From positions 181,511-245,510 of the forward strand of contig JAENWT010000001.1 in the NCBI GenBank assembly GCA_016650125.1: a DNA stretch of 64,000 nucleotides, written 5' to 3'. Position 1 is the first letter of the stretch. Each line of letters starts with the position of its first letter. The position numbers and the translations under genes are program-made. Positions 17,260 through 29,723 of this stretch are shown here, piece after piece. The stretch comes from Thermoleophilia bacterium. Its GTDB lineage: Bacteria; Actinomycetota; Thermoleophilia; Solirubrobacterales; 70-9. The notes under the pieces are model-generated. The model searched no databases, was not told where the DNA came from, and saw only the letters and a list, made by a program, of their open reading frames with translations.

Positions 17260-17523
17260 ATGGATCCGACAATTCTGGCCGAAGTAACCGACGACGGTGT
17301 AACCGCCGCGGGCAAGGCGATCGCGCTCGGCGTCGGCGCCGGACTCGGCTCGATCGGCGCCGGTATCGGCATCGGTTTCATCTTCGGCAAGGAGATCGAA
17401 TCGGTCGCCCGCCAGCCCGAGCTCAAGTCTGAGCTGCAGTCGATTCGCTGGCTCGGCTTCGCCCTGACCGAGGCCGTCGCCTTCTACACCTTCATTTTCG
17501 CGCTTATCGCGTTCTTCCTTTAG
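17260..17523 (+). CDS. atpE: F1Fo ATP synthase subunit c
   Basis: 87 residues forming a hairpin of two membrane helices. The first has the glycine-rich motif [16 protein letters not shown]. The polar loop is [11 protein letters not shown]. The ion-binding carboxylate is Glu71 in [10 protein letters not shown]. The Gln and Ser/Thr partners used by sodium-type rings are not evident, so proton coupling is the likely mode. An AAGGAG site precedes the ATG. Confidence 0.95.
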   Translation: MDPTILAEVTDDGVTAAGKAIALGVGAGLGSIGAGIGIGFIFGKEIESVARQPELKSELQSIRWLGFALTEAVAFYTFIFALIAFFL

Positions 17524-17529
17524 GCCCCA

Positions 17530-18117
17530 ATGGAGCCGGTTTTCGCACAAATAGTCGCGTTCATCCCACTCGCCGCGAAAGCGGCGGAGGAAGAGGGCGG
17601 CAGCTTCCTGGTAACGCCGGGCGTTGGTCTGATGATCTGGACCCTCGCTGTCTTCGCGTTCACCCTGTGGGTCCTCAAGAAGTTCGCGTTCCCCGCGATC
17701 ACCGAGGCGATCGACAAGCGCGCCGCGACGATCCGCGAGAGCCTGGAATCGGCCGAGAAGCAGCAGGCCGAATCCGAGAAGATTCTCGAGGAGTATCGCC
17801 AGCGCCTGACCGAAGCGCGTGAGCAGGCCGACGGGATCGTGACCCGGGCGCGCAAGGCGGCCGACACGACCAAGTCCGAGGCCACCGCCGAGGGCCAGAC
17901 CAAGCGCGAAGAACTGGTCGAAGCCGCCAAGCGGGACATCGAAGCCGAAACCCGCCGCGCCCTGGACGACATCCGGAAGGAAGTCGCCAACCTGACGATC
18001 CTCGCCACCGAACAGGTGACCCGCCGGTCGCTCGACGACGCCGCTCACAAAGAGCTGGTCGAAGACGCCCTGCGTGAGGTCGACTTTTCCGCCCTGGCGG
18101 GAGGCACCAAGGACTGA
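17530..18117 (+). CDS. atpF: F1Fo ATP synthase subunit b
   Basis: 195 residues. A single membrane helix (about residues 33-52, MIWTLAVFAFTLWVLKKFAF) is followed by a long charged coiled coil typical of the peripheral stalk that links subunit a to the F1 head through delta. About 30 residues precede the membrane helix and could be a longer external leader. It begins six bases after atpE and its TGA overlaps the atpH ATG. Confidence 0.95.
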   Translation: MEPVFAQIVAFIPLAAKAAEEEGGSFLVTPGVGLMIWTLAVFAFTLWVLKKFAFPAITEAIDKRAATIRESLESAEKQQAESEKILEEYRQRLTEAREQADGIVTRARKAADTTKSEATAEGQTKREELVEAAKRDIEAETRRALDDIRKEVANLTILATEQVTRRSLDDAAHKELVEDALREVDFSALAGGTKD

Positions 18118-18650
18118 TGGAAGCACTGGCCCGCGTATATGCCGAGTCCCTGTTTGGGGTTGCCAAAGGAAAGGCAACCTTGGATGTCGTCCGGGAGCAG
18201 CTGGCTCAGTTCACGGAGGCCCTCGAAGGGGATCGTGACCTCGAGGTCTTCTTCTTCAGCCCGTATTTCTCATCTCAGGAGAAGCTCGACGGACTCCAGA
18301 AGTCGGTCGAAGACGCAGATCCCGAGTTCCTCAACTTTCTCGAACTCCTGATCGAGAAGCACCGCATGCCGGCGATCTTCCGGATCCGGCGTGAATACGA
18401 GGACCTTTGGAAGCAGGAGAACAAGCGACTTGATGTGACTGTGATCAGCGCAGTCGAATTGGACCCCGCGGTGGCCGAAGAGGTCGGTGCCGAGGTCGAG
18501 CGTCAGACGGGCCGAGAGGTCGAACTGACGAGCCGCGTCGATGAAAAAATCATCGGCGGGATCGTGCTGCAGGTCGGGAACATGGTTCTCGACAGCAGCA
18601 TCAGAAATAACTTGGAGAAACTCCGCCAGAGCGTTGCTCGGGCGGCTTAA
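18117..18650 (+). CDS. atpH: F1Fo ATP synthase subunit delta
   Basis: 177 residues. The N-terminal helical domain ([17 protein letters not shown]) binds the top of F1. The C-terminal part ends in the family motif [28 protein letters not shown]. It joins the b-subunit stalk to the alpha3beta3 head. Normal length and normal position between atpF and atpA. Confidence 0.94.
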   Translation: MEALARVYAESLFGVAKGKATLDVVREQLAQFTEALEGDRDLEVFFFSPYFSSQEKLDGLQKSVEDADPEFLNFLELLIEKHRMPAIFRIRREYEDLWKQENKRLDVTVISAVELDPAVAEEVGAEVERQTGREVELTSRVDEKIIGGIVLQVGNMVLDSSIRNNLEKLRQSVARAA

Positions 18651-18667
18651 GGAGGATCGGAACCGCA

Positions 18668-20314
<1,647 letters not shown>

Positions 20315-20358
20315 ATTACCTCGTAAGAAGCAACCCCGAACGAAACGCGTAGAAGCAG

Positions 20359-21279
20359 ATGGCTAACCGCAAAGAAGTCACAAATCAGATCGCCAGCGTC
20401 AAGAACATTCGCCAGATCACCCGGGCGATGGAGGCGGTTGCGGCCGCGCGGCTGCGCCGCGCCGAGACCCGGATCGCCCATCTCCGCCCGTACGCCCAGG
20501 CTCTGAGGCGGCTCACGCAGCGGGCGGCCGCCGAAGCCGGCAACGTTTCCCACCTGCCGATCCTGACCGAACGCGAAGAGGTCAAGACCCTCGCGATCGT
20601 GCTCGTTACCGGCGACCGCGGCCTGGCCGGTGCCTTCAACGCGAACATCATCCGCGAAGGCCTGCTGCTGCGCGACCAGGCTTTGGACGAGGGCAAGCAG
20701 GTCGTCTTTTATGTGGTCGGCCGCCGCGGTGACGGAGCCCTGACTTTCCGCAAGCAGACCGTTGTCAACTCGTGGACCGGGTTCACCGACCGGCCGGCTT
20801 ACGAGAACGCTCGCGACATCGGCGAGGACCTCGCAGCGGCCTACATCGACGAAGACATCGATCTGGTCGAAGTCGTCTACAACCGATACGTCTCGCCGCT
20901 GACCCAGCACGTCTACACCCAGACGCTGCTGCCGGTCCAGCAGGCCGGCATCATCGGTGAGGGTTCCGAGGACGAAGTCGGCGTCGAGCCCGAAGGCGAA
21001 CTGGCCGAGGTCCACGAGCGTGCGTCCTGGGAATACGAGCCGGAGCCCGAAGAGCTGATGGCCCGCCTGATTCCCGATTACATCAATACTTCGCTTTTCC
21101 GGATGCTGCTCGAATCGGCCGCATCCGAACTCGGCGCCCGTATGACCGCCATGCGCAGCGCCGCCGACAATGCTGAAGAGATGATCGATGACCTCACCCT
21201 CGAGATGAACCGGGTCAGGCAGGCGGAGATCACGCAGGAAATTCTGGAAGTCGTCGGTGGCGCGGAAGCGCTCGGCTAG
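20359..21279 (+). CDS. atpG: F1Fo ATP synthase subunit gamma
   Basis: 306 residues. The central rotor shaft. The N-terminal helix MANRKEVTNQIASVKNIRQI and the C-terminal helix NAEEMIDDLTLEMNRVRQAE, which fill the alpha3beta3 cavity, are clearly conserved, and VTGDRGLAGAFN marks the Rossmann-like middle. An acidic insert (about residues 200-225) precedes the C-terminal helix. The 44 bp between atpA and atpG contain no evident signal. Confidence 0.95.
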   Translation: MANRKEVTNQIASVKNIRQITRAMEAVAAARLRRAETRIAHLRPYAQALRRLTQRAAAEAGNVSHLPILTEREEVKTLAIVLVTGDRGLAGAFNANIIREGLLLRDQALDEGKQVVFYVVGRRGDGALTFRKQTVVNSWTGFTDRPAYENARDIGEDLAAAYIDEDIDLVEVVYNRYVSPLTQHVYTQTLLPVQQAGIIGEGSEDEVGVEPEGELAEVHERASWEYEPEPEELMARLIPDYINTSLFRMLLESAASELGARMTAMRSAADNAEEMIDDLTLEMNRVRQAEITQEILEVVGGAEALG

Positions 21280-21291
21280 CGGACGCTTTAA

Positions 21292-22740
<1,449 letters not shown>

Positions 22741-22743
22741 GCC

Positions 22744-23160
22744 TTGGCGGACGAGCACACATTTTCGGTCGAAGTCCTCACCCCCGAGGGTGAGGTCTTC
22801 AGCGGCGATGCGATTCAGCTGTCAACCAAGACGGTCACCGGCGAAATCGGCATTCTCGCCAGGCACGTGCCGATCCTGGCCGCGCTGAACCCGAGCCTCC
22901 TCCGGCTCAAGATCTCGGATTCCGAGACCATCCGTTACGCGCAGTCCCACGGCACGCTCCAGGTGTTCGCCAACCACGCGCAGGTGCTGCTCGAACAGGC
23001 GATCGAACCGGGGGACCTCGACGTGAGTGCCCTCGAAGAGGAAAAGGCGGGCGCCGAGGCCCGGCTGGTTGACAAGGACCTCGGTGAGGCGGCTCGCCTC
23101 GACGCCAAACGCGACCTCGAACGGGCTGATGCCTTTCTCGAGATCAGCCGAGGGGCGTAA
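22744..23160 (+). CDS. atpC: F1Fo ATP synthase subunit epsilon
   Basis: 138 residues from a TTG start three bases after the atpD stop. The N-terminal beta-sandwich (FSVEVLTPEGEVFSGDA, TGEIGILARHVPILAALNP) contacts gamma and the c-ring. The C-terminal helical hairpin is Ala/Glu/Arg rich. In this family the latter can extend to inhibit ATP hydrolysis. It completes the order (AtpI-like)-B-E-F-H-A-G-D-C. Confidence 0.93.
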   Translation: MADEHTFSVEVLTPEGEVFSGDAIQLSTKTVTGEIGILARHVPILAALNPSLLRLKISDSETIRYAQSHGTLQVFANHAQVLLEQAIEPGDLDVSALEEEKAGAEARLVDKDLGEAARLDAKRDLERADAFLEISRGA

Positions 23161-23171
23161 GAGTCTCCGAT

Positions 23172-24263
23172 CTGCTCGCCCTCGCGCAGCGCCTGATCGC
23201 CTACGACACCTCGCAGCCGGAAGGCATTCATGAGGCGGCGGGTTTCATCAAGGGCTGGCTCGAAGCCCGGGGAATAGCCGCAACGCAAGATGAGTGCCGC
23301 GGCTTTCCGGTGATCACCGCGACGGTCGGCGAAGCTTCAGACCCGGCAGTCATCCTCCACGGGCACATGGATGTGGTGCCGGCCGAGGCCGGCCAATTCG
23401 AGCCCCGGGTCGAAGGCGACCGCCTGATCGGCCGTGGCGCCTACGACATGAAAGCCGCACTTGCCGCGATGATGCTCGCGCTGCCCGAGCCCGGTTCGGC
23501 GCCGGCCGGCCTGCGGGTCGTGCTCGGCATCGTCTCCGATGAGGAATCGGAGGAGGACAAGGACCGTGGCAGCGATTTCCTGGTCAACTCCGGCCTGACC
23601 GGTAACTTTGCGATTACCGGGGAACCGACCGACCTTCACGTCGGAGTTGCCGCGAAAGGCGTGCTCGCGCTGCGAATCGGCGTCAGCGGCCGTGCCGCGC
23701 ACGGTTCCACCCCCTGGCTCGGTGACAACGCCGTGCTCAGGGCCGTAGACATGTTCCGCGGCCTGGAATCGCTACCGTTTGCGAGAGAAAGTTCCGAGCT
23801 GTTCGACCGCCCATCGATCAATCTCGGCCGTATATGGGGTGGAGACGCCCTCAACAAGGTTCCCGACTATTGCGCAATAGATGTCGACATCCGCTACCTG
23901 CCGCACCAGGACCCCGAGGAGATACTCGAACAGATCCGGGGGCTCGACCCTGCGGCAATGGAGACGATCTTCGCCCTGCCGCCGATCGACAGCGGCATCG
24001 ACTCCCCTTGGGTCAAGGGCCTGATCTCGGCTGCCGACGCTCATCGCGAGGGGACTTCGGTGTCGGTCGGCCGCGACGGTGCCTCGGACGCGGTCTCGTT
24101 CATCCGGGTGGGGATCCCGGCGGTCGAGTTCGGGCCGGTCGGGGCCGGCCATCACGGCCCCGAGGAATGGGTTTCGATCGCTTCGCTGGATTCCTATCTC
24201 GACACCCTTCGGGAATTTTTAGGAATGGGTGCAAGTCTGGCCGGTCCACTAACCGATGACTGA
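23172..24263 (+). CDS. M20 family metallopeptidase (ArgE/DapE-like)
   Basis: About 360 residues. A two-metal amidohydrolase. The metal and catalytic motifs are VILHGHMDVVP, GRGAYDMKAALAAM, SDEESEEDKD and, at the C-terminus, GAGHHGPEEWVS. The lid domain has AAHGSTPWLGDNAV. The substrate is unknown; acetylornithine deacetylase, DapE or a dipeptidase are all possible. The conserved N-terminus (LLALAQRLIAYDTSQPEG) is coded, but no ATG, GTG or TTG precedes it in frame. The start given is a CTG; the first standard start is GTG 23310. Its stop overlaps the start of the LCP gene. Confidence 0.82.
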   Translation: MLALAQRLIAYDTSQPEGIHEAAGFIKGWLEARGIAATQDECRGFPVITATVGEASDPAVILHGHMDVVPAEAGQFEPRVEGDRLIGRGAYDMKAALAAMMLALPEPGSAPAGLRVVLGIVSDEESEEDKDRGSDFLVNSGLTGNFAITGEPTDLHVGVAAKGVLALRIGVSGRAAHGSTPWLGDNAVLRAVDMFRGLESLPFARESSELFDRPSINLGRIWGGDALNKVPDYCAIDVDIRYLPHQDPEEILEQIRGLDPAAMETIFALPPIDSGIDSPWVKGLISAADAHREGTSVSVGRDGASDAVSFIRVGIPAVEFGPVGAGHHGPEEWVSIASLDSYLDTLREFLGMGASLAGPLTDD

Positions 24264-26403
24264 CCGCGAAGACAACGAAGAAAAGCCCGACGACTCGACC
24301 GAGGAATACCTCCTGGGCGGACTCGAGGAGGGCGCCGAGGCCGAGGCACCGCCGCACCGTGACGTTCCGCCTCCGTCGGAGGAGCCACCCGCCGCCCCGC
24401 CCGTGGAGCCGGTGGCCGAAGAGCCGCCCGCAACCGATCCACCGGCAGAAGAGCCGGCGGCCGACACGCCTTCCGAACACCCCGGACACCAACCCGATCA
24501 AGATCCCGCCGAGCCGGGCGAGTATGTCGAGCAGCCGACCGAAGAGGTCTTCGCGCTCGAAGCCCGTCTGCTGAGCGGCGACGACGTGCCCGACCTCGAC
24601 CCCGTCTTCCGGGCGGCGCTGCTCGAGAGCCCCGAAACTGCCAAGCCTCCGGCTGATGAAACCGGCGAATACACCGCCGAGCACGACGTGCCAGTGACCG
24701 GGGAGACCGGCGCAGTCGACCAGGACACCGCCGAATGGGACCAGCCCTCGGAGACCGACATCACCGCCGAACAGACGGCGGTGCTCGCGGCCGGGGCCAA
24801 ATCCGAGGTGAACCAGGCGATCGAAACCTCGCGGCGTAGCGGAGAGCCCTGGGATCCGTCGCGGCCTCCGGTCGGCGGGGACTTCGAAGAACCGGCGAAA
24901 CGCCGCCAGTACTGGTGGCGGTTCTCACTGGCGACCCTGATCATCGTGTTCTCGTTCGCGAGCGCGACCTCTGCGTCCATCCTCAACCTCGTGAATGACA
25001 TCACCGAGCCGATCAGTAAGGACCCGATCGGGGTTGCCGCGAGCGTCCTGCCCTCAGCCAATGGTGGGCCACAGACGATCGCCATCCTCGGTTCGGACGT
25101 TCGTACGGGTGGCGGCGCACCTACTGACGATCCGGGGCGCTCGGATACGACACTCCTTCTGCGTCTCGATCCAGATTCCGGTCAGATCGCAATGCTCAGC
25201 ATTCCGCGCGACCTCAAGGTCGAGATCCCCGGCTACGGCACCGACAAGTTCAACGCCGCCTTCAGCTACGGCGGACCGGAGTTGACCCAGAAGACGATCA
25301 AGTCGGTCACCGGTCTCGACGTCAACCACGTGATCAACATCGACTTCCAGGGATTCGCCGAGGTCGTCGACGCCATTCATTGCGTTTTTGTCGACGTGGA
25401 CCGCGACTACTACAACGCGAATGACACCGGCGAAGCGGAATACGCCGAAATCGACATCGACGCCGGGTACCAGAAGCTCTGTGGCGAGGACGCGCTCGCT
25501 TTTGCTCGTTACCGGCACACCGACACCGACCTGGCCCGAGCGGCTCGACAGCAGGATCTGGTCACCGAGATCAGGAACCGACTCTCGATCACCGAATTCA
25601 TCAAGCAGCGGAAGGATTTGATCTCGGCCTTCACCGACAACACCAAGTCGGACATCTCCGGCACCGACGAGCCGCTGGAGATCCTCAAGCTACTGTTCGA
25701 CTCTCGCAACGCCAGCGTTGTCGACGTCAAGTTCCCGTCGACCTTCACCTTGGTAGATGGCATCTCCTACGTCGAAGCGACTCCGGACGAGATTGAGACT
25801 GCGGTCGACGAGTTCCTTGGTTTCGAAGATTCGGCCGGGCCGGTTGGCACCCTGTCGGAAGGCGAAAGCACCAAGTCGAAGAAGTCGAAAAAGAAGGTCA
25901 AGAAACGGGAAAATCCTGAATCGTCCGCGCCCAGCAAGGAAGGCGACGGCCTGGTTGATGCAGCCGACGGCGGACTCGAAGTAGCCAAGTCGCTGGACAA
26001 GAAGTTCAAGCGCCGCGATTTCCCGGTTTATTACCCGAAGCGTCTGCCTGAGGGAACGATCTATGCCGATGGCAGCCGGACCTACCACTTGCGCGACCCG
26101 GACAAGAATCCGTACTCCGCCTACCGCATCGTGATGGCACTGCAGCTCGATGACGGACTCCATTACTTCGGTCTCCAGGGAATCCGCGAGTGGGAGAACC
26201 CTCCGATTCTCGACGCGCCGCACGAAGGGATCACGATGGACGACCGGGACTTCGATGTCTACTACCAAGGCGACCGCATCCGCCGGATCGCATGGCACGA
26301 GGACGGGGACACATATTGGATATCCAACTCGATCCTGCTGACGCTCGAGAACGACCAGATGCTCGGCATGGCGCGTTCGACCAGAGGATTCACGGCCGAC
26401 TGA
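24256..26403 (+). CDS. LCP (LytR-CpsA-Psr) family protein with long N- and C-terminal extensions
   Basis: 715 residues. LCP enzymes move lipid-linked glycopolymers onto peptidoglycan outside the membrane. The first 215 residues are acidic and Pro/Glu rich, presumably cytosolic. One membrane helix follows (about 220-240). The LCP domain is about 275-440, with GSDVRTGGG, RSDTTLLLRLD, LSIPRDLKVEIPG, DKFNAAFSYGG and FARYRHTDTDLARAARQQ, keeping the catalytic Arg and Asp set. A Lys-rich linker (about 540-560) leads to a C-terminal domain (about 585-715) that I do not recognise. The nucleotide-sugar genes downstream fit a polymer-attachment role. Confidence 0.9.
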   Translation: MTDREDNEEKPDDSTEEYLLGGLEEGAEAEAPPHRDVPPPSEEPPAAPPVEPVAEEPPATDPPAEEPAADTPSEHPGHQPDQDPAEPGEYVEQPTEEVFALEARLLSGDDVPDLDPVFRAALLESPETAKPPADETGEYTAEHDVPVTGETGAVDQDTAEWDQPSETDITAEQTAVLAAGAKSEVNQAIETSRRSGEPWDPSRPPVGGDFEEPAKRRQYWWRFSLATLIIVFSFASATSASILNLVNDITEPISKDPIGVAASVLPSANGGPQTIAILGSDVRTGGGAPTDDPGRSDTTLLLRLDPDSGQIAMLSIPRDLKVEIPGYGTDKFNAAFSYGGPELTQKTIKSVTGLDVNHVINIDFQGFAEVVDAIHCVFVDVDRDYYNANDTGEAEYAEIDIDAGYQKLCGEDALAFARYRHTDTDLARAARQQDLVTEIRNRLSITEFIKQRKDLISAFTDNTKSDISGTDEPLEILKLLFDSRNASVVDVKFPSTFTLVDGISYVEATPDEIETAVDEFLGFEDSAGPVGTLSEGESTKSKKSKKKVKKRENPESSAPSKEGDGLVDAADGGLEVAKSLDKKFKRRDFPVYYPKRLPEGTIYADGSRTYHLRDPDKNPYSAYRIVMALQLDDGLHYFGLQGIREWENPPILDAPHEGITMDDRDFDVYYQGDRIRRIAWHEDGDTYWISNSILLTLENDQMLGMARSTRGFTAD

Positions 26404-26421
26404 CGTCGGGAACCGGAGCAT

Positions 26422-27777
26422 ATGAATAGTTCAGAGCAAACTCCGTCGGGGAGCGACAGCCGCGCGACGAATGATGTCGATCCCGGCAAGGTGCCGGTCG
26501 GCGTGATCGGGGTCGGCTGGGTCGGGCTGGTGACCGCTGCCTGCTTTGCCGAGCTCGGCCACCCGGTTGTCGCCCGCGATGTGGTCAAGGAAAAGATCGA
26601 CGCCCTCAACCGGGGCGAGATCACGATCCACGAACCCGGATTGGCCGAGCTGATCGCGAAGAACAAGGAACGCCTGGAGTTCACGACCGACGTCGACGCC
26701 GTTCTTTCCAGTGCGAGGCTGATCTTCGTCTGCGTCGACACCCCGCCCACCCATTCCGGTGACGCCGACCTCTCGCGGGTCCGCTCGGTGGTCGCCGACC
26801 TCAAGCCCGACGGCAATCACGTGCTGATCATGAAGAGCACGGTTCCGGCCGGCACCGGCGAGACGATCCGGCGCGACCTGTCCGGCATGGCCTACGTCTC
26901 GTGCCCCGAGTTCCTCAAGGAGGGAACCGCGGTCAAGGACTTCCTGAATCCCGATCGCGTCGTCGTCGGAGCCCCCCCGGAAGACCGGGCTGCCGCCGAC
27001 GAAGTGGCGGCGCTCTACGCACCGCTTGGTGGCGAGATCGTGATGACCGACGTCTCGAGCGCCGAGATGATCAAGCTGGCGTCCAACGCCTACCTGGCAA
27101 CCCGGATCTCCTTCATCAACGAGATCGCGAACGTCTGCGAGGAGGTCGGTGCCGACGTCGGTGAGGTCGCCCGGGGGATGGGACTCGACGAACGCATCGG
27201 CCCGCACTTCCTGCGTCCGGGCATCGGCTTCGGCGGCTCCTGCTTCCCCAAGGACGTCAATGCCCTCAAGTTGCTCGCCGGCAACTCCGGTTACCACTTC
27301 CAGCTGCTGAACTCGGTGATCGAGGTGAACGAGCTCCAGAAGCGGCGCGTAGTCAGCAAGTTGACCAAGCACCTTGGCTCGCTTGTCGGCAAGCGCGTCG
27401 CCCTCCTCGGGCTGGCCTTCAAGCCGGAGACCGACGACATGAGAGAGGCGTCGAGCCTGGTGCTTTCGGCCCGTCTGCGCGGCGAAGGTGCTGAAGTTGT
27501 TGCGTTTGACCCGGTTGCGATGGACCAGGCAAGGAGTCTCCTGCCCGGGGTGGAAATGAGAGATACGGCGCTGGCGGCGCTCGAAGGTTCGGACGCGGCG
27601 GTGCTGGTCACCGAGTGGCCCGAGTTTCGGGAACTGGACTGGGTCGGGGCAGCGGCAAGGATGAGGCGCCCACTGATAATCGATGGACGAAACTTTCTCG
27701 ACGCTGATGTAGTTCACGGGGCCGGCTTCACTTACGAAGGAATCGGCCGCCCGGGAGTTGGCGCCGACTCGGAGTAA
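26422..27777 (+). CDS. UDP-glucose/GDP-mannose dehydrogenase family protein
   Basis: 451 residues. An NAD-dependent four-electron oxidation turns a nucleotide sugar into its uronic acid. The N-terminal Rossmann motif is VGVIGVGWVGLVTAACFAEL. The catalytic cysteine is Cys274 in GFGGSCFPKDVNAL. The C-terminal domain has VALLGLAFKPETDDMREAS. Whether the substrate is UDP-glucose, UDP-ManNAc or GDP-mannose cannot be read from the motifs. It follows the LCP gene by 18 bp and leads the sugar-nucleotide genes. Confidence 0.93.
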   Translation: MNSSEQTPSGSDSRATNDVDPGKVPVGVIGVGWVGLVTAACFAELGHPVVARDVVKEKIDALNRGEITIHEPGLAELIAKNKERLEFTTDVDAVLSSARLIFVCVDTPPTHSGDADLSRVRSVVADLKPDGNHVLIMKSTVPAGTGETIRRDLSGMAYVSCPEFLKEGTAVKDFLNPDRVVVGAPPEDRAAADEVAALYAPLGGEIVMTDVSSAEMIKLASNAYLATRISFINEIANVCEEVGADVGEVARGMGLDERIGPHFLRPGIGFGGSCFPKDVNALKLLAGNSGYHFQLLNSVIEVNELQKRRVVSKLTKHLGSLVGKRVALLGLAFKPETDDMREASSLVLSARLRGEGAEVVAFDPVAMDQARSLLPGVEMRDTALAALEGSDAAVLVTEWPEFRELDWVGAAARMRRPLIIDGRNFLDADVVHGAGFTYEGIGRPGVGADSE

Positions 27778-27780
27778 AAA

Positions 27781-28752
27781 TTGCAAGCATTGGTACTCGT
27801 AGGTGGCAAGGGCACGCGGCTGAGGCCGCTGACCACGGATATCCCCAAGCCGGTCCTCACCCTGGTGGACCGTCCCTTCCTCAGCTACATGATCGAATGG
27901 CTGGCCTCCCACGGGGTCAATGACATCCTCTTCGCCTGCGGGTTCCTGCCAGACCAGCTCGAAGCCGTGCTCGGCAGCGGCGGCGGTGACGGTCCCCGTC
28001 TGCGATACGTGGTCGAGCCCGAGGCCCTGGGCACGGCCGGTGCGATCAAGTTTGCCGAAGAGCACCTCGAGGACCGGTTCTTCGCCCTGAACGGCGATGT
28101 GCTGACCGACCTCGATCTGACTTCCCTTATGACCTCGCACATCGAACGCGGGGCGAGCGCCTCGCTCGGCCTCTATCCGGCCGAGGACCCGACCGGTTAC
28201 GGCCTGGTCGACCTCGACGGCGATGGCCACGTGCTGGACTTCCACGAAAAGCCGGGGCCGGGCCACGCCGTGGCCGGACTGATCAACGCCGGGACTTACG
28301 TGATCGACAAGTCGATTCTCGATTCGGTCGAGCCGGGCCGGAATGTCTCGATCGAGCGAGAAGTGTTCCCGGCCCTGGTCGGCAACGGGTTATGCGGACT
28401 GCGGCTCGATGGATACTGGTTGGACATCGGACTGCCCGGCCGGTTTCTCGATGCCAGCTGGGACATCATCGAAGGCCGGGTCCAAACCGAGGTCGAGACG
28501 AACGACGAAGGCATCCACGTGGGCACCGGCTGCGAGATAGATCCCAGCGCCACGATCGGCCCACGCGCGGTCATCGGCGATCGCTCGATCATCGGCCCGG
28601 GCGCCGTGGTCACCGGATCCGTCCTGATTTCGGACTGCGAGATTGGCGAAAACGCGATCGTGACCGGCTCCATTCTGTCCTCCGGAGTAACCGTTTCTGC
28701 CGGTGCACGAGTAGGAGATGCGGTTCTGGGTAAGAATGAAGCAGTGACATGA
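27781..28752 (+). CDS. Sugar-phosphate nucleotidyltransferase with left-handed beta-helix tail
   Basis: 323 residues from a TTG start three bases after the dehydrogenase stop. The N-terminal catalytic motif is ALVLVGGKGTRLRPLTTDIPKPVL, with NGDVLTDLDLTSL as the metal-binding loop. The C-terminal part (about residue 245 on) has hexapeptide repeats (IGPRAVIGDRSIIGPGAVV). Such enzymes make NDP-glucose or GDP-mannose from the sugar-1-phosphate. Its final four bases overlap the start of the SIS isomerase. Confidence 0.9.
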   Translation: MQALVLVGGKGTRLRPLTTDIPKPVLTLVDRPFLSYMIEWLASHGVNDILFACGFLPDQLEAVLGSGGGDGPRLRYVVEPEALGTAGAIKFAEEHLEDRFFALNGDVLTDLDLTSLMTSHIERGASASLGLYPAEDPTGYGLVDLDGDGHVLDFHEKPGPGHAVAGLINAGTYVIDKSILDSVEPGRNVSIEREVFPALVGNGLCGLRLDGYWLDIGLPGRFLDASWDIIEGRVQTEVETNDEGIHVGTGCEIDPSATIGPRAVIGDRSIIGPGAVVTGSVLISDCEIGENAIVTGSILSSGVTVSAGARVGDAVLGKNEAVT

Positions 28753-29723
28753 TTAACGACGTCCTTGATATCCCGAATCACATTCGCGATGCCCTGTGGA
28801 GGGTCGACTCGGCCCAGCTCAAAGCGCGGCCGTCATCGGGGTTTGTCGTCTGTGGGATGGGAGGGTCCGCGATCGGGGCTGAACTCGCCCGCGGCATGCT
28901 CGGCCTCCGACTGACGGGACCACTCGTGGTGGTTCGCAGCTACAACCTTCCGAAGTGGATCAACAAGGACTGGGCCGTCCTCGCGTCGAGTTATTCCGGG
29001 GACACCGAAGAGACGCTTTCTTCCTTCGAACAGGCCGGGGAGGCCGGCAGCCATCGCTGGGTGGCCGGCACCGGCGGCAAGCTCGGGGAAGAGGCGCGTA
29101 AGTCCGACATCGGCATCGTCGGGCTCCCCGGCTTTTTCCAGCCGCGGGTCACCGTGGCCTACATGACGGTCGTCGCCGCCTGTGCGGCGAACCTCGCCGG
29201 CGTCGCCCCCGACACGAGACTGGAACTCGAGGGCGCGGCCGACCACCTCGAGAACTGCCGCGACGTCCTGCGCCCGATGGCGGTCGAGCTCGCGTCTCAG
29301 ATCAACGAAACGCCGCTGGTCGTCCACGGCGCCGGCATGACCACTTCGGTGGCGCGGCGGTGGGCCAACCAGTTCAACGAGAACGCCAAGCAGCTCGCCT
29401 TCCCGGCCGCTATTCCCGAGGCGAACCACAACCTCATGGAGGCCTGGGCACAGGGCACCGGCGGCCTCGGCGCGATCTTCCTGACTGACCGGGGGCAGAG
29501 CCCCCGCGAGCGTCGCCGCATGAAACTGACCGCGGAATCGATCGAGCGCACCGGCGCCTCTGTATTCACCATCGAGACCGTCGGTGAAACCCGGGCCGAC
29601 CGTCTTTTCTGGGCGGTCATGCTGGGTGACCTGGTCTCGGTCGCAGTGGCCGAGAAACGTGGCATCGACCCGCTTCCGGTCGATGAAATCCAGGACTTCA
29701 AACGGCGGCTGGGCAAAGCCTGA
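28749..29723 (+). CDS. Bifunctional phosphoglucose/phosphomannose isomerase (SIS domain)
   Basis: 324 residues. It interconverts fructose-6-P with glucose-6-P and mannose-6-P. Two SIS folds are visible: FVVCGMGGSAIGAELARG and SSYSGDTEETLSSFEQA in the first, then PLVVHGAGMTTSVARRWANQFNENAK and PEANHNLMEAW in the second, which match archaeal and actinobacterial PGI/PMI enzymes. It feeds hexose phosphates to the flanking nucleotidyltransferases. It overlaps both neighbours, so the three are coupled. Confidence 0.9.
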   Translation: MINDVLDIPNHIRDALWRVDSAQLKARPSSGFVVCGMGGSAIGAELARGMLGLRLTGPLVVVRSYNLPKWINKDWAVLASSYSGDTEETLSSFEQAGEAGSHRWVAGTGGKLGEEARKSDIGIVGLPGFFQPRVTVAYMTVVAACAANLAGVAPDTRLELEGAADHLENCRDVLRPMAVELASQINETPLVVHGAGMTTSVARRWANQFNENAKQLAFPAAIPEANHNLMEAWAQGTGGLGAIFLTDRGQSPRERRRMKLTAESIERTGASVFTIETVGETRADRLFWAVMLGDLVSVAVAEKRGIDPLPVDEIQDFKRRLGKA

